This document shows positions 33,304 through 40,944 of a DNA stretch of 43,537 nucleotides, in pieces. The notes beneath the pieces are model-generated. The model was not told the origin of the DNA. It ran no database searches and was given only the letters and a program-made list of their open reading frames with translations. The position numbers were made by a program, and so were the translations under genes. Every line of letters begins with the position of its first letter. The stretch's first letter is position 1. Source of the DNA: a virus; the IMG/VR virus record IMGVR_UViG_3300042673_000425, positions 1 through 43,537 of that record. One strand, given 5' to 3'.

Positions 33304-33459
33304 ATGAAGTGTCTTAAGAGTAATAAAACAGGAAAAATTATTAGAGTATCTGATAAAGATGCCAATAATGCAACGAGTGAGTGGAAATTCATTCCAAAGA
33401 GTGAGTGGAAAGCGGCAACAAGAAAAATAAAAGTAGAAACCGATAAAACCGAAGCATAA
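33304..33459 (+). CDS. Small 51-residue basic protein
   Basis: ATG at 33304, preceded by GGAGG (33293-33297) with 6-nt spacing, one of the very few real Shine-Dalgarno sites in the window. Product: MKCLKSNKTGKIIRVSDKDA, then SEWKFIPKSEWKAATRKIK; Lys-rich with two SEWK motifs. The stop overlaps the helicase start by one base (TAATG). Function unknown; its place between the co-chaperonin and the helicase suggests a replication-associated role. Confidence 0.65.
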   Translation: MKCLKSNKTGKIIRVSDKDANNATSEWKFIPKSEWKAATRKIKVETDKTEA

Positions 33460-34817
33460 TGCAAGAAGTAGATACACTAGTCAAATATGGCCAATCGTAT
33501 CAATCTAAAGTTGTTGCTTCTCTTATAACGGATGTAAAGTTTTTAGAACAGGTAAGTGAAATTACTAAACCTTTATTCTTTGAGTCTCAAGCAAATCAAT
33601 GGATTGTAAAAGAGGTTCAATCATACTTTGATGAATATAGAACAGTTCCGACAATGGAAGTGTTTAAGATTAAAGTTGGTGACATTGAAGATAAAGGATT
33701 GAAACAAACGGTAGTTGAACAATTAAAGAATGTTTATTTACAAATTGGTGCAGAAGATATACCATATGTAAAGAAAGAATACCTTACATTTGCAAAGAAT
33801 CAGAAAGTTAAAGAGGCTCTATTCAAATCGGTAGACCTATTAAAGAACGGACAATACGACCAGATTATAGATACGATGATGAAGGCATCCAAAGTGGGTG
33901 TTGAGTCGGATTTAGGTTTGGACTATATTGAAAACTTTGAGTCCATTTTAGAAGATGTTAAAAGAGATTCCACACCAACGGGATGGGATGTTATTGACGA
34001 ACTAATGGATGGTGGTTTAGGACCCGGTGAGTTAGGAGTTGTAATGGCACCTTCTGGTATCGGTAAAAGTTGGTTCTTATCTAAAATAGCATGTTCGGCA
34101 TTACAAAGAGGTATTGATGTATTACATTATACTTTGGAATTGTCAGAAAGTTATGTAGGACAAAGATATACTACTATTCTTACCAATATTGCAACCGCAG
34201 ACCAAAAACTTAGAAAAGATGAAATTATTCGTAAAATCAAACAAGTTCCAGGTAGAGTTCGTATTAAGTATTATCCACCACAATTTGCATCTGCAAAAAC
34301 AATTGCAGCTCATATTGAAAAGATAAAACAAACTGGATTCAATCCAAAACTTATTGTAATTGACTACGCTGACTTATTAAAAAGTGGTAATGGTAGTAGA
34401 GATGGATTATATGCAGAGTTAGGTGGTATTTATGAAGAATTAAGAGGTTTGAGTGGTGAAACTAAAATTCCAATATGGACTGCAACACAGACCAATAGAG
34501 CCGCAATAGACCACGAAGTTATTCAAGCGGATAGTGTGGGTGATTCTTATAAGAAAGTCCAAACGGCAGACTTTATAATGTCAGTAAGTAGGAAAACAAA
34601 GGATAAGTTATCAAACACAGGTCGTATTCACATTGTAAAGAATAGATTTGGTCCTGACGGAATGACATTTCCTGCAAAAATTGATACATTTACTGGTATT
34701 ATGGATGTATTTGCCGCCAATTCGGTTGACGGAATGACATCTACAAAAGATAGTAAAAATGGAGAAGGATTGGAAAAGAAACTCTTACATAAGAAGTATG
34801 TAGAGAATATGGGATAA
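33459..34817 (+). CDS. gp41: DnaB-type replicative helicase (T4 gp41-like)
   Basis: The 452-residue protein has an N-terminal helical domain (to ~165) and a RecA-like helicase domain. Walker A is APSGIGKS at 197-204, DVLHYTLELSESYVGQRY follows as motif H1a, Walker B is LIVIDYADLL near 295-305, and IWTATQTNRAAIDHE is motif H3 with the KNRFGPDGMTFPAKID arginine-finger region. It would form a hexamer unwinding DNA ahead of the polymerase. It overlaps the small 51-residue gene by one base and ends before the largest gap in the window. Confidence 0.92.
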   Translation: MQEVDTLVKYGQSYQSKVVASLITDVKFLEQVSEITKPLFFESQANQWIVKEVQSYFDEYRTVPTMEVFKIKVGDIEDKGLKQTVVEQLKNVYLQIGAEDIPYVKKEYLTFAKNQKVKEALFKSVDLLKNGQYDQIIDTMMKASKVGVESDLGLDYIENFESILEDVKRDSTPTGWDVIDELMDGGLGPGELGVVMAPSGIGKSWFLSKIACSALQRGIDVLHYTLELSESYVGQRYTTILTNIATADQKLRKDEIIRKIKQVPGRVRIKYYPPQFASAKTIAAHIEKIKQTGFNPKLIVIDYADLLKSGNGSRDGLYAELGGIYEELRGLSGETKIPIWTATQTNRAAIDHEVIQADSVGDSYKKVQTADFIMSVSRKTKDKLSNTGRIHIVKNRFGPDGMTFPAKIDTFTGIMDVFAANSVDGMTSTKDSKNGEGLEKKLLHKKYVENMG

Positions 34818-34980
34818 GTATTAAAAAATTAAAAAAAGTGTTAATAAATATTTTTCAACAAAACCTAAAATTAACTAAAGAAAACGGGGTATAATGCTGA
34901 TAGACCAGATATATATCTTTACATTTCCCACTTTTTTAGGGAAAATATTTACTAACGAAAATTAAAAATTTACAAACAAA
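34818..34980 (+). other. Longest intergenic gap, before the ribonucleotide reductase gene
   Basis: This 163-bp AT-rich gap contains TATAAT (34890-34895), a perfect palindrome AGATATATATCT (34907-34918), a weak 6-bp hairpin TTTCCC/GGGAAA (34924-34944), and a 23-codon frame at 34894-34965 with no coding support. No TTTG-N20-TATATT promoter was found. It probably holds a regulatory site for the reductase gene. Confidence 0.4.
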
Positions 34981-36837
34981 ATGGACATTTCAAACAAAAT
35001 CTTATCAGAAATTACGGTATATATGAAGTACGCAAAGTACAGACCGGAATTACAAAGGAGAGAAACATGGGAAGAGTTGGTTACGAGAAATATGGAAATG
35101 CATATTAAAAAGTATCCACAATTAGAACAAGAGATTAGAGATAATTACAAATTCGTATACGATAAAAAGGTATTACCATCAATGCGTTCAATGCAATTCG
35201 CGGGTAAACCAATTGAAATGTCACCAAATAGAATATACAATTGTGCATTTGCACCGATTGATGACTGGAGAGTATTTTCTGAAATTATGTTCTTACTTTT
35301 AGGTGGAACAGGTGTAGGATATTCAGTACAAAAACATCATGTAGATGCATTACCTGAAATTAGAAAACCAAATGCAGACAAAACTCGTAGATTCCTTATT
35401 GGAGATTCTATCGAAGGATGGGCCGATTCAATTTCAGTATTAGTAAAATCATATTTCTTTGGTGGAAGTAAACCTCAATTTGATTTTAGAGATATTAGAC
35501 AAAAGGGTGCAAGATTGATTACATCTGGTGGTAAAGCTCCAGGACCTCAACCACTTAAAGAATGTCTAATCAAATTAGAAGGTATTTTAGATGCTAAAAA
35601 GAATGGTGATAAATTATCTCCAATCGAAGTACATGATATGGTTTGTCATATTGCAGATGCAGTATTGGCAGGTGGTATTAGAAGAGCTGCATTAATTTCT
35701 TTGTTCTCTGCAAATGACGAACAAATGATTAGTTGTAAGAGTGGTGCATGGTGGGAAACAAATCCACAAAGAGGTAGAGCAAATAACTCAGCAGTATTAA
35801 TGAGACATAAAATTGACAAACCTTATTTTATGGACTTATGGCAAAGAATCGAAGCAAGTGGAGCGGGTGAACCTGGTATCTACTTATCAAATGATAAAGA
35901 TTGGGGAACTAATCCTTGTTGTGAGATTGCTTTAAGACCTTTCCAATTCTGTAACTTATGTGAAGTTAATGTAAGTGATGTAGTTGACCAGGATGATTTA
36001 AATGCAAGAGTAAAAGCAGCATCATTCATTGGAACATTACAAGCAGGTTATACCGATTTCCATTATCTTCGTCCAATTTGGCAAAGAACAACTGAAAAGG
36101 ACGCACTTATTGGTGTATCTATGACGGGTATCGGAAGTGGTGCAGTTTTGAAAATGAACATGAAAGAAGCAGCAAAAGTTGTTAAAGAAGAAAACAAAAG
36201 AATTGCAGATGTATTGGGTATCAATCATTCAGCAAGAACTACAACTGTTAAACCTGCAGGAACAACATCATTGACATTAGGAACAAGTAGTGGTATTCAC
36301 GCTTGGCACAATGACTATTATATTCGTAGAGTAAGAGTAGGTAAGAATGAGGCAATTTATTCTCACTTATTATTAAATCATCCGGAATTAGTAGAAGATG
36401 AATATTTTAGACCACATGATACTGCGGTAATCGGTATTCCACAAAAAGCACCTCAAACTGCAATCTTTAGAACCGAATCTCCAATTCAATTATTAGAGAG
36501 AGTTAAGAAAGTGCATGGTGAGTGGATTAAACCAGGACATAGAACAGGAAACAACACACACAATGTATCTGCAACAGTTTCAATTAGAGAACATGAGTGG
36601 GATGCAGTTGGTGAGTGGATGTGGGAAAATAAAGAATATTACAACGGACTTTCAGTATTACCTTACGATGGTGGAACTTACATTCAGGCACCATTTGAAG
36701 ATTGTACAAAAGAAAAGTACGAAGAATTAATGAAAACACTTACGGAAGTAGACCTAAGTAAAGTTATTGAAATCGAAGATAATACGGATTTATCAGGTGA
36801 GGTAGCTTGTGCGGGAGGTGCTTGTGAAGTTAAATAA
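34981..36837 (+). CDS. nrdJ: Adenosylcobalamin-dependent (class II) ribonucleotide reductase, monomeric type
   Basis: The 618-residue protein matches the monomeric B12-dependent ribonucleoside-triphosphate reductase (Lactobacillus leichmannii type). NPCCEIALRPFQFCNLCEVN carries Asn311, thiyl-radical Cys313, Glu315 and redox Cys324; the 11-residue spacing Cys313-Cys324 equals that of the Lactobacillus enzyme. Partner Cys88 is in YNCAF, and the C-terminal swinging pair is Cys610/Cys615. KPAGTTSLTLGTSSGIHAWH is the conserved substrate-site loop. The enzyme converts NTPs to dNTPs for phage replication without oxygen or a second subunit but needs cobalamin. It is somewhat shorter than typical (~740 residues). 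The nearby thioredoxin could re-reduce it. Confidence 0.9.
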   Translation: MDISNKILSEITVYMKYAKYRPELQRRETWEELVTRNMEMHIKKYPQLEQEIRDNYKFVYDKKVLPSMRSMQFAGKPIEMSPNRIYNCAFAPIDDWRVFSEIMFLLLGGTGVGYSVQKHHVDALPEIRKPNADKTRRFLIGDSIEGWADSISVLVKSYFFGGSKPQFDFRDIRQKGARLITSGGKAPGPQPLKECLIKLEGILDAKKNGDKLSPIEVHDMVCHIADAVLAGGIRRAALISLFSANDEQMISCKSGAWWETNPQRGRANNSAVLMRHKIDKPYFMDLWQRIEASGAGEPGIYLSNDKDWGTNPCCEIALRPFQFCNLCEVNVSDVVDQDDLNARVKAASFIGTLQAGYTDFHYLRPIWQRTTEKDALIGVSMTGIGSGAVLKMNMKEAAKVVKEENKRIADVLGINHSARTTTVKPAGTTSLTLGTSSGIHAWHNDYYIRRVRVGKNEAIYSHLLLNHPELVEDEYFRPHDTAVIGIPQKAPQTAIFRTESPIQLLERVKKVHGEWIKPGHRTGNNTHNVSATVSIREHEWDAVGEWMWENKEYYNGLSVLPYDGGTYIQAPFEDCTKEKYEELMKTLTEVDLSKVIEIEDNTDLSGEVACAGGACEVK

Positions 36838-37024
36838 AGATGATAAGGAATTATATTATTTGGAAAATGGTAAAGTGGTGTTCACTCCTGAGTATCACCT
36901 TCAACGAGGTGATTGCTGTGGGAGTGGGTGCCGCCATTGTCCATTTGAACCCAAATATGTAAAAGGTAATAAACAAAAAGACCAGTTATGGGAGAAAATC
37001 AATCAACAAAACACAAAGAATTGA
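36824..37024 (+). CDS. DUF5522-like cysteine-rich small protein
   Basis: The frame encodes LYYLENGKVVFTPEYHLQRG followed by DCCGSGCRHCPF, the Cys-rich signature of DUF5522 proteins, which are common in Bacteroidota. Four closely spaced Cys and a His suggest metal or redox chemistry; no activity is established to my knowledge. There is no in-frame ATG. GTG codons at 36809, 36818 and 36824 are possible starts; 36824 is chosen because GGGAGG (36813-36818) lies 5 nt before it. It overlaps the end of the reductase gene by 14 bp and the PhoH gene by 37 bp. Confidence 0.7.
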   Translation: MKLNKDDKELYYLENGKVVFTPEYHLQRGDCCGSGCRHCPFEPKYVKGNKQKDQLWEKINQQNTKN

Positions 37025-37719
37025 CAGAAAAGATTAGAGAAGAGAAACAAAAACCAAAAGGCCCTATTAAATTTCAAATTCAATTAAACGAAGAACAAAA
37101 AGAAGCCAAAGATAAAATTTTAAATAATGCTATAACAATTCTTAGTGGTAAAGCGGGTAGTGGTAAAACACTTTTAGCTTGTCAAATTGCATTGGATATG
37201 TTATTTAAGAAAACGGTTAGTAAAATTATCATTACAAGACCAACAGTAAGTAAAGAAGAAATTGGTTTTTTACCAGGAGACCTTAGAGAAAAAATGGAAC
37301 CCTGGATGCAACCAATCTATTCAAATTTTTATCTACTTTATAATAGAGAAAAAATTGATGAGATATTATCAAACGGGCAAGTTGAAATTGTACCTGTTGC
37401 ATTTATGAGAGGTAGAACATTTTTAGACTCATTTGTAATTGTTGATGAAGCTCAAAACTGCACTCACGAACAAATGGAAATGATTGTAAGTAGATTGGGT
37501 ATTAGAAGTAAGATGGTAGTATGTGGAGACACTGCTCAAGTAGATTTAAAACAAAAAGGTGAAAGTGGATTTGGTTTCTTATTAAGAGTAGCTAAAAAAG
37601 TAAAAGAAATGGCATCGATGACATTATTAGTAAATCATAGACATTCAGTAGTTGATGCCCTATTGGAAGAATATGAAGAATTTAAAAACAAAACAAATGG
37701 TAACGGTCAAAAAATTTAG
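36988..37719 (+). CDS. phoH: PhoH-like ATPase
   Basis: The 243-residue protein is a PhoH-family P-loop ATPase. Walker A SGKAGSGKT is preceded by the Q-motif-like LNEEQKEAKDKI, then IIITRPTVSKEEIGFLPGDL, Walker B DSFVIVDEAQNCTHEQM, and VVCGDTAQVDL with LLVNHRHSVVDALL as further helicase motifs. Family members are RNA-helicase/RNase-associated ATPases, and they are frequent in T4-like phages. Function in infection is uncertain. Both ends overlap neighbours (DUF5522 and thioredoxin), showing a compact co-translated cluster. Confidence 0.9.
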   Translation: MGENQSTKHKELTEKIREEKQKPKGPIKFQIQLNEEQKEAKDKILNNAITILSGKAGSGKTLLACQIALDMLFKKTVSKIIITRPTVSKEEIGFLPGDLREKMEPWMQPIYSNFYLLYNREKIDEILSNGQVEIVPVAFMRGRTFLDSFVIVDEAQNCTHEQMEMIVSRLGIRSKMVVCGDTAQVDLKQKGESGFGFLLRVAKKVKEMASMTLLVNHRHSVVDALLEEYEEFKNKTNGNGQKI

Positions 37720-37960
37720 TGCAGTATGGTGTGGCCCTTGTAGAGCTTTAACACCTGTAATGAATGAAATTAAAGGTAATTTTTCAAATGTAAAATTTGA
37801 AGAATATGATATTGACGAATATAGTGAAGTAACCGAACAATATGGAGTTCGTTCAGTTCCAACGGTAATCATCGAAAGAGATGGTGTTGAACTACAAAGG
37901 TTTACAGGACTTTCATCTAAAATGGCATATACAAACGCAATTAATGAGGCAGTAAAGTAA
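37697..37960 (+). CDS. Thioredoxin
   Basis: From the ATG at 37697 the product is 87 residues with a thioredoxin fold: VTVKKFSAVWCGPCRALTPV contains the WCGPC active site, and YGVRSVPTVIIERDG has the conserved cis-Pro. A longer upstream frame (from 37652) adds residues not expected in thioredoxins, so 37697 is preferred. It overlaps the end of phoH by 23 bp. Likely roles are reduction of the phage class II ribonucleotide reductase or, as in T7, support of a polymerase; the first is more natural here. Confidence 0.9.
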   Translation: MVTVKKFSAVWCGPCRALTPVMNEIKGNFSNVKFEEYDIDEYSEVTEQYGVRSVPTVIIERDGVELQRFTGLSSKMAYTNAINEAVK

Positions 37961-37961
37961 A

Positions 37962-37993
37962 TTTGGTATTGTGAGAAAAATTAGTTATATTAG
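37962..37993 (+). promoter_or_regulatory. Bacteroidota-type sigma-A promoter
   Basis: TTTG at 37962-37965, 20-bp spacer, TATATTAG at 37986-37993. The ATG at 37998 is 4 nt downstream, so the mRNA would be leaderless or nearly so. Confidence 0.65.
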
Positions 37994-37997
37994 ACAT

Positions 37998-38201
37998 ATG
38001 AAATTAGTAGGTGAATTACATCCAATGCATAAACTGACAGAAGAGCAGATATTGCAGATTAGGGAACTATACAAAATAGGTCATAGAAATATTAATGTAA
38101 TAGCTAGGAACTATGGGGTTTCACCTGCTAACATCAAAAAAATAGTTACAAACGAAACGTGGAAACACATGGTGAAGTGGCCATATGAAAGTACAAGATA
38201 A
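37998..38201 (+). CDS. Small helix-turn-helix protein
   Basis: From the ATG at 37998 the product is 67 residues. HKLTEEQILQIRELYKIGHR followed by NVIARNYGVSPANIKKIVTN and ETWKHM is a homeodomain-like HTH resembling the DNA-binding tails of phage homing endonucleases and small regulators. A GTG at 37971 would give a longer protein, but the promoter lies between the two codons, so the ATG is preferred. Its end overlaps the Mom-like gene by 17 bp. It might regulate the DNA-modification genes that follow. Confidence 0.65.
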   Translation: MKLVGELHPMHKLTEEQILQIRELYKIGHRNINVIARNYGVSPANIKKIVTNETWKHMVKWPYESTR

Positions 38202-38952
38202 ACAATATTGTGACACTTCCAAGTTTAGTGTAAGGTTAATAGAAAAGTCGGTTGCAAAGAATATAATAGTGAAACATCATTATTCTAAACAATGGACAAA
38301 AGTTAGTTACGCATTGGGTTTATTCTACGAAAACGACACCGAACATAAATTCTTTGGTGGAGTAAATCAGGAACTAATTGGAGTGATTTGTTATGGTGAC
38401 CCAATTGGTAGACATTGTGGGGCATCTATAAGTGAAACATTAGATAGAACAGAAGTGATGGAGTTAGTAAGACTTTTTGTATTTGACGGATATGGTTGTA
38501 ACATTGAAAGTTGGTTTGTCGGAAAGTCTTTTGAATGGTTAAAAGAAAACGCAAAACAAATAAGAGCATTGATATCATACTCCGACCCTGTACAAGGACA
38601 TAAAGGACAAATATATCAGGCAACAAATTGGTTATATCAAGGAACAAGTATTAGACCTAACGACACATGGTCTTTTCGTTTTGAAGAAGGTGGTAAATGG
38701 ATACATGGTAGAACTATGGCACCTTATTGGGGAACAACCTCACCTTTCAAATTACAAGAACTTATTGATAAACCATTTTGGGTAAAAAGAGAGCCGAAGA
38801 AACATAGGTATATCTACATTTTGGGCAAGGATAAAAAAGATAAAAAGGAATTATTGAAAAATATAAAACATCCCCTATATTCATATCCAAAAACATTAGA
38901 AAAATATACTGAAGAAATATTAAAATTAGAACCAATTGAAAGAGTTAAATAA
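38185..38952 (+). CDS. Mom-like DNA-modification protein (GNAT-type), copy 1
   Basis: The 255-residue protein resembles Mom-family proteins, named for the phage Mu enzyme that modifies adenine N6. It has MELVRLFVFDGYGCNIESWF at 92-111, then ALISYSDPVQGHKGQIYQATNW at 128-149, the family's SYxDP-GHxGxIYxAxNW signature. HRYIYILGKDKKDKKELLKN and the YPK end are shared with the next gene. Mu Mom has a GNAT-like fold and shields DNA from host restriction. It overlaps the HTH gene by 17 bp, and the second Mom-like gene begins within its last 17 bp. Substrate and the exact base product are unknown. Confidence 0.75.
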   Translation: MKVQDKQYCDTSKFSVRLIEKSVAKNIIVKHHYSKQWTKVSYALGLFYENDTEHKFFGGVNQELIGVICYGDPIGRHCGASISETLDRTEVMELVRLFVFDGYGCNIESWFVGKSFEWLKENAKQIRALISYSDPVQGHKGQIYQATNWLYQGTSIRPNDTWSFRFEEGGKWIHGRTMAPYWGTTSPFKLQELIDKPFWVKREPKKHRYIYILGKDKKDKKELLKNIKHPLYSYPKTLEKYTEEILKLEPIERVK

Positions 38953-39739
38953 GTTATATTGTGATACGAGTAGAGTATCGGTTAGAGAAATAAGTAGTTC
39001 AGTTGCAAAAGAAATTATAGTTAAGAAACACTATACACATGCATGGACTGCATGTAGATATTCATTAGGAATATTTTACAAAACTGATGAGTCAAATGCA
39101 TTGGGTGATAGTGATAAACTAATTGGATGTTTAGTGTATGGATTCCCAGTAGGTGCAAGAGCTGCAAATTCAGTTTCAGATTCAATTACAAAGGATAACA
39201 TTTTAGAATTAACAAGATTGTATTGTGATGATGGATATGGTTCTAATATTGAATCGTATGCATTAGGACAATCGTTTAAGTGGTTTAGAGAGAATGATAA
39301 GGCAATCAAAATTCTAATATCATACGCAGATAACGGACAAGAACATTTAGGAGGTATTTATCAGGCAACCAATTGGATTTATCAAGGAATGAATACTGAT
39401 ATCGCATTGATGCCAAATTATGGAATATCTTTATCAAATGACCCCTATAAATGGATTCATAGTAGAACTGTGTTTTCAATGTGGGGTAGCGGTAATTTGG
39501 AACATCTTAGGAGAGAAATAGGTAAGCAAGGATATAAACAATTTTGGAGAAGGGAAGAACCACCAAAACATAGATACATACAGGTATTGGGTGCAGATAA
39601 AAAAGAAAAAAGAGAATTACTTAAAACTCTTAAACACGACCCAAAGTCGTATCCAAAAGATACAAGAGATTTCAACAAAGAAATCGAACACTACACTACA
39701 ATTGCACCTGAAACAGAACTTGCAAGTAAGTTTTGGTAA
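38936..39739 (+). CDS. Mom-like DNA-modification protein (GNAT-type), copy 2
   Basis: The 267-residue protein is a tandem paralogue of the preceding one. The start is the TTG at 38936: there is no in-frame ATG until deep in the protein, and with TTG the shared YCDTS motif falls at the same residue (8) in both copies. It has ELTRLYCDDGYGSNIESYAL at 91-110 and LISYADNGQEHLGGIYQATNW at 127-147, keeping SYAD more exactly than copy 1. The C-terminus HRYIQVLGADKKEKRELLK again matches. The two copies differ enough to have separate targets or to form a heteromer. Expression is probably coupled to copy 1 through the 17-bp overlap. Confidence 0.75.
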   Translation: MKELNKLYCDTSRVSVREISSSVAKEIIVKKHYTHAWTACRYSLGIFYKTDESNALGDSDKLIGCLVYGFPVGARAANSVSDSITKDNILELTRLYCDDGYGSNIESYALGQSFKWFRENDKAIKILISYADNGQEHLGGIYQATNWIYQGMNTDIALMPNYGISLSNDPYKWIHSRTVFSMWGSGNLEHLRREIGKQGYKQFWRREEPPKHRYIQVLGADKKEKRELLKTLKHDPKSYPKDTRDFNKEIEHYTTIAPETELASKFW

Positions 39740-39763
39740 TTTGGATAATTTTTAGTATATTAC
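39732..39763 (+). promoter_or_regulatory. Bacteroidota-type sigma-A promoter
   Basis: TTTG at 39732-39735 (overlapping the end of Mom-like copy 2), 20-bp spacer, TATATTAC at 39756-39763. The ATG at 39768 is 4 nt downstream, again implying a leaderless mRNA. Confidence 0.65.
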
Positions 39764-39767
39764 ATAT

Positions 39768-40943
39768 ATGAACAAATTTTGGGAAACAGGCAACGAGCCA
39801 AAGAAAACAGACACATTTGACTTTGAAAAAAACAAAAGAGAGTTACTTGAAAACTTAGATTATCTAATGTCTATGTCGGTACAAGAACAAACCTTATATA
39901 AGAAGTGGGTTGAGTGGAATCAGGATTTATATGGTAGTATGAAATTACTTCCTATATTACACCAACAATATGATAAGATTTGGGAACCTGCAGACATATT
40001 TGATTACCACAAAACTGTAAAGGAAATACAAGAATTAGAACCATTTGTGGAATTAGTAGAAGAGGGTGATGCAACTCGTTGGACACATATGAGAAAGTTG
40101 ATTTCCTCAATGGAATTTAGTGCAAATCCAGGCCGTAATGTTAAAGCATTTGTAAAAGATAGAAAAACAAATAAAATATTGGGTGTTATTTCATTGGGTT
40201 CGGATATTACAAGTTTAGGTGTTAGGGATAATTTTATAGGTTGGAAAAAAGAAGATAAATTTCAAAATGGTAAATTAAATAACACAACGATTGGAACATC
40301 GATTATCGCAACACAACCATTGGGATATAATTTCTTAGGTGGTAAATTGGTTGCAGCATTAACTACATCTCCTGTTTTTAGAAAACAATGGAAAGAAAAG
40401 TATAATAATATATTAATTGCAGTTGGAACGACTGCGTTATATGGTGCAAGTTCTCAATATAATGCAATTCCACATTTTAAAACATTGGGTGAAAGTAAAG
40501 GTTTGATTAACATTAAACCTGATGATAAATACTATGATATTTGGCATCAATATGTTAAAAATTTAGACCCTGTGTGGTATGATAAGGCGATAAACTCCAC
40601 CGGCCCAAAACAAAATGTGTTAATGAGAGTTTTCAAAGAAATCGATGTTAAGGCTTCTCTTTATAATCATGGTTTTAAAAGAGGTGTATATTTTGCACAA
40701 ATGTATGAGAATGGTAATGATTTTCTTTGTTCTAAAATTACAGAAGAAGAATTAATTATGAAACCAAAATTTGAACAAGGTGATGAATATACAATCAAAT
40801 GGTGGAAAGACAAAGCAATAAAAAGATATACAACACTACATACCGATGGCAGATTAAAATCAGAAAAGTTATTTTATGCCGATATTATTGGTATGACATG
40901 GGAACAATGTAAAGAAAAATATTTAAAAGAAGTGGGGAGATAA
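39768..40943 (+). CDS. DruA/DUF4338-like protein
   Basis: The 391-residue protein has a helical N-terminus (~1-105) and a central region resembling DUF4338, the domain of DruA from the Druantia defence system. MRKLISSMEFSANPGRNVKA is followed by ILGVISLGSDITSLGVRDNF and IGWKK; the RDxFIGW core, then TSIIATQPLGYNFLGGKLVAAL and ALYGASSQYNAIPHFKTLGE, matches the family's order. The biochemical role of this domain is not settled. Placed after two Mom-like genes and before the DNA polymerase, a role in DNA modification or in countering host defence is plausible. It has its own host-type promoter and ends 1 nt before the polymerase start. Confidence 0.6.
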   Translation: MNKFWETGNEPKKTDTFDFEKNKRELLENLDYLMSMSVQEQTLYKKWVEWNQDLYGSMKLLPILHQQYDKIWEPADIFDYHKTVKEIQELEPFVELVEEGDATRWTHMRKLISSMEFSANPGRNVKAFVKDRKTNKILGVISLGSDITSLGVRDNFIGWKKEDKFQNGKLNNTTIGTSIIATQPLGYNFLGGKLVAALTTSPVFRKQWKEKYNNILIAVGTTALYGASSQYNAIPHFKTLGESKGLINIKPDDKYYDIWHQYVKNLDPVWYDKAINSTGPKQNVLMRVFKEIDVKASLYNHGFKRGVYFAQMYENGNDFLCSKITEEELIMKPKFEQGDEYTIKWWKDKAIKRYTTLHTDGRLKSEKLFYADIIGMTWEQCKEKYLKEVGR

Positions 40944-40944
40944 T

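Noticed and set aside
34924-34944. Terminator hairpin TTTCCC/GGGAAA
   Set aside because: The stem is only 6 bp, half of it A-T pairs, with a 9-nt loop and no T run after it.
34894-34965. 23-codon frame in the intergenic gap
   Set aside because: No recognisable protein, no clear initiation signal, and it contains the palindrome and hairpin, so regulatory sequence is more likely.
34818-34980. Cobalamin riboswitch before the B12-dependent reductase
   Set aside because: The gap is only 163 nt, very AT-rich, and shows none of the conserved cobalamin-aptamer core.
37652-37696. Upstream ATG of the thioredoxin frame
   Set aside because: The added 15 residues lie inside phoH and precede the normal thioredoxin N-terminus; ATG 37697 gives a standard-length protein.
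37971-37997. Upstream GTG start of the small HTH gene
   Set aside because: The -7 promoter box (37986-37993) lies downstream of this GTG, so the promoter-driven transcript would not contain it.
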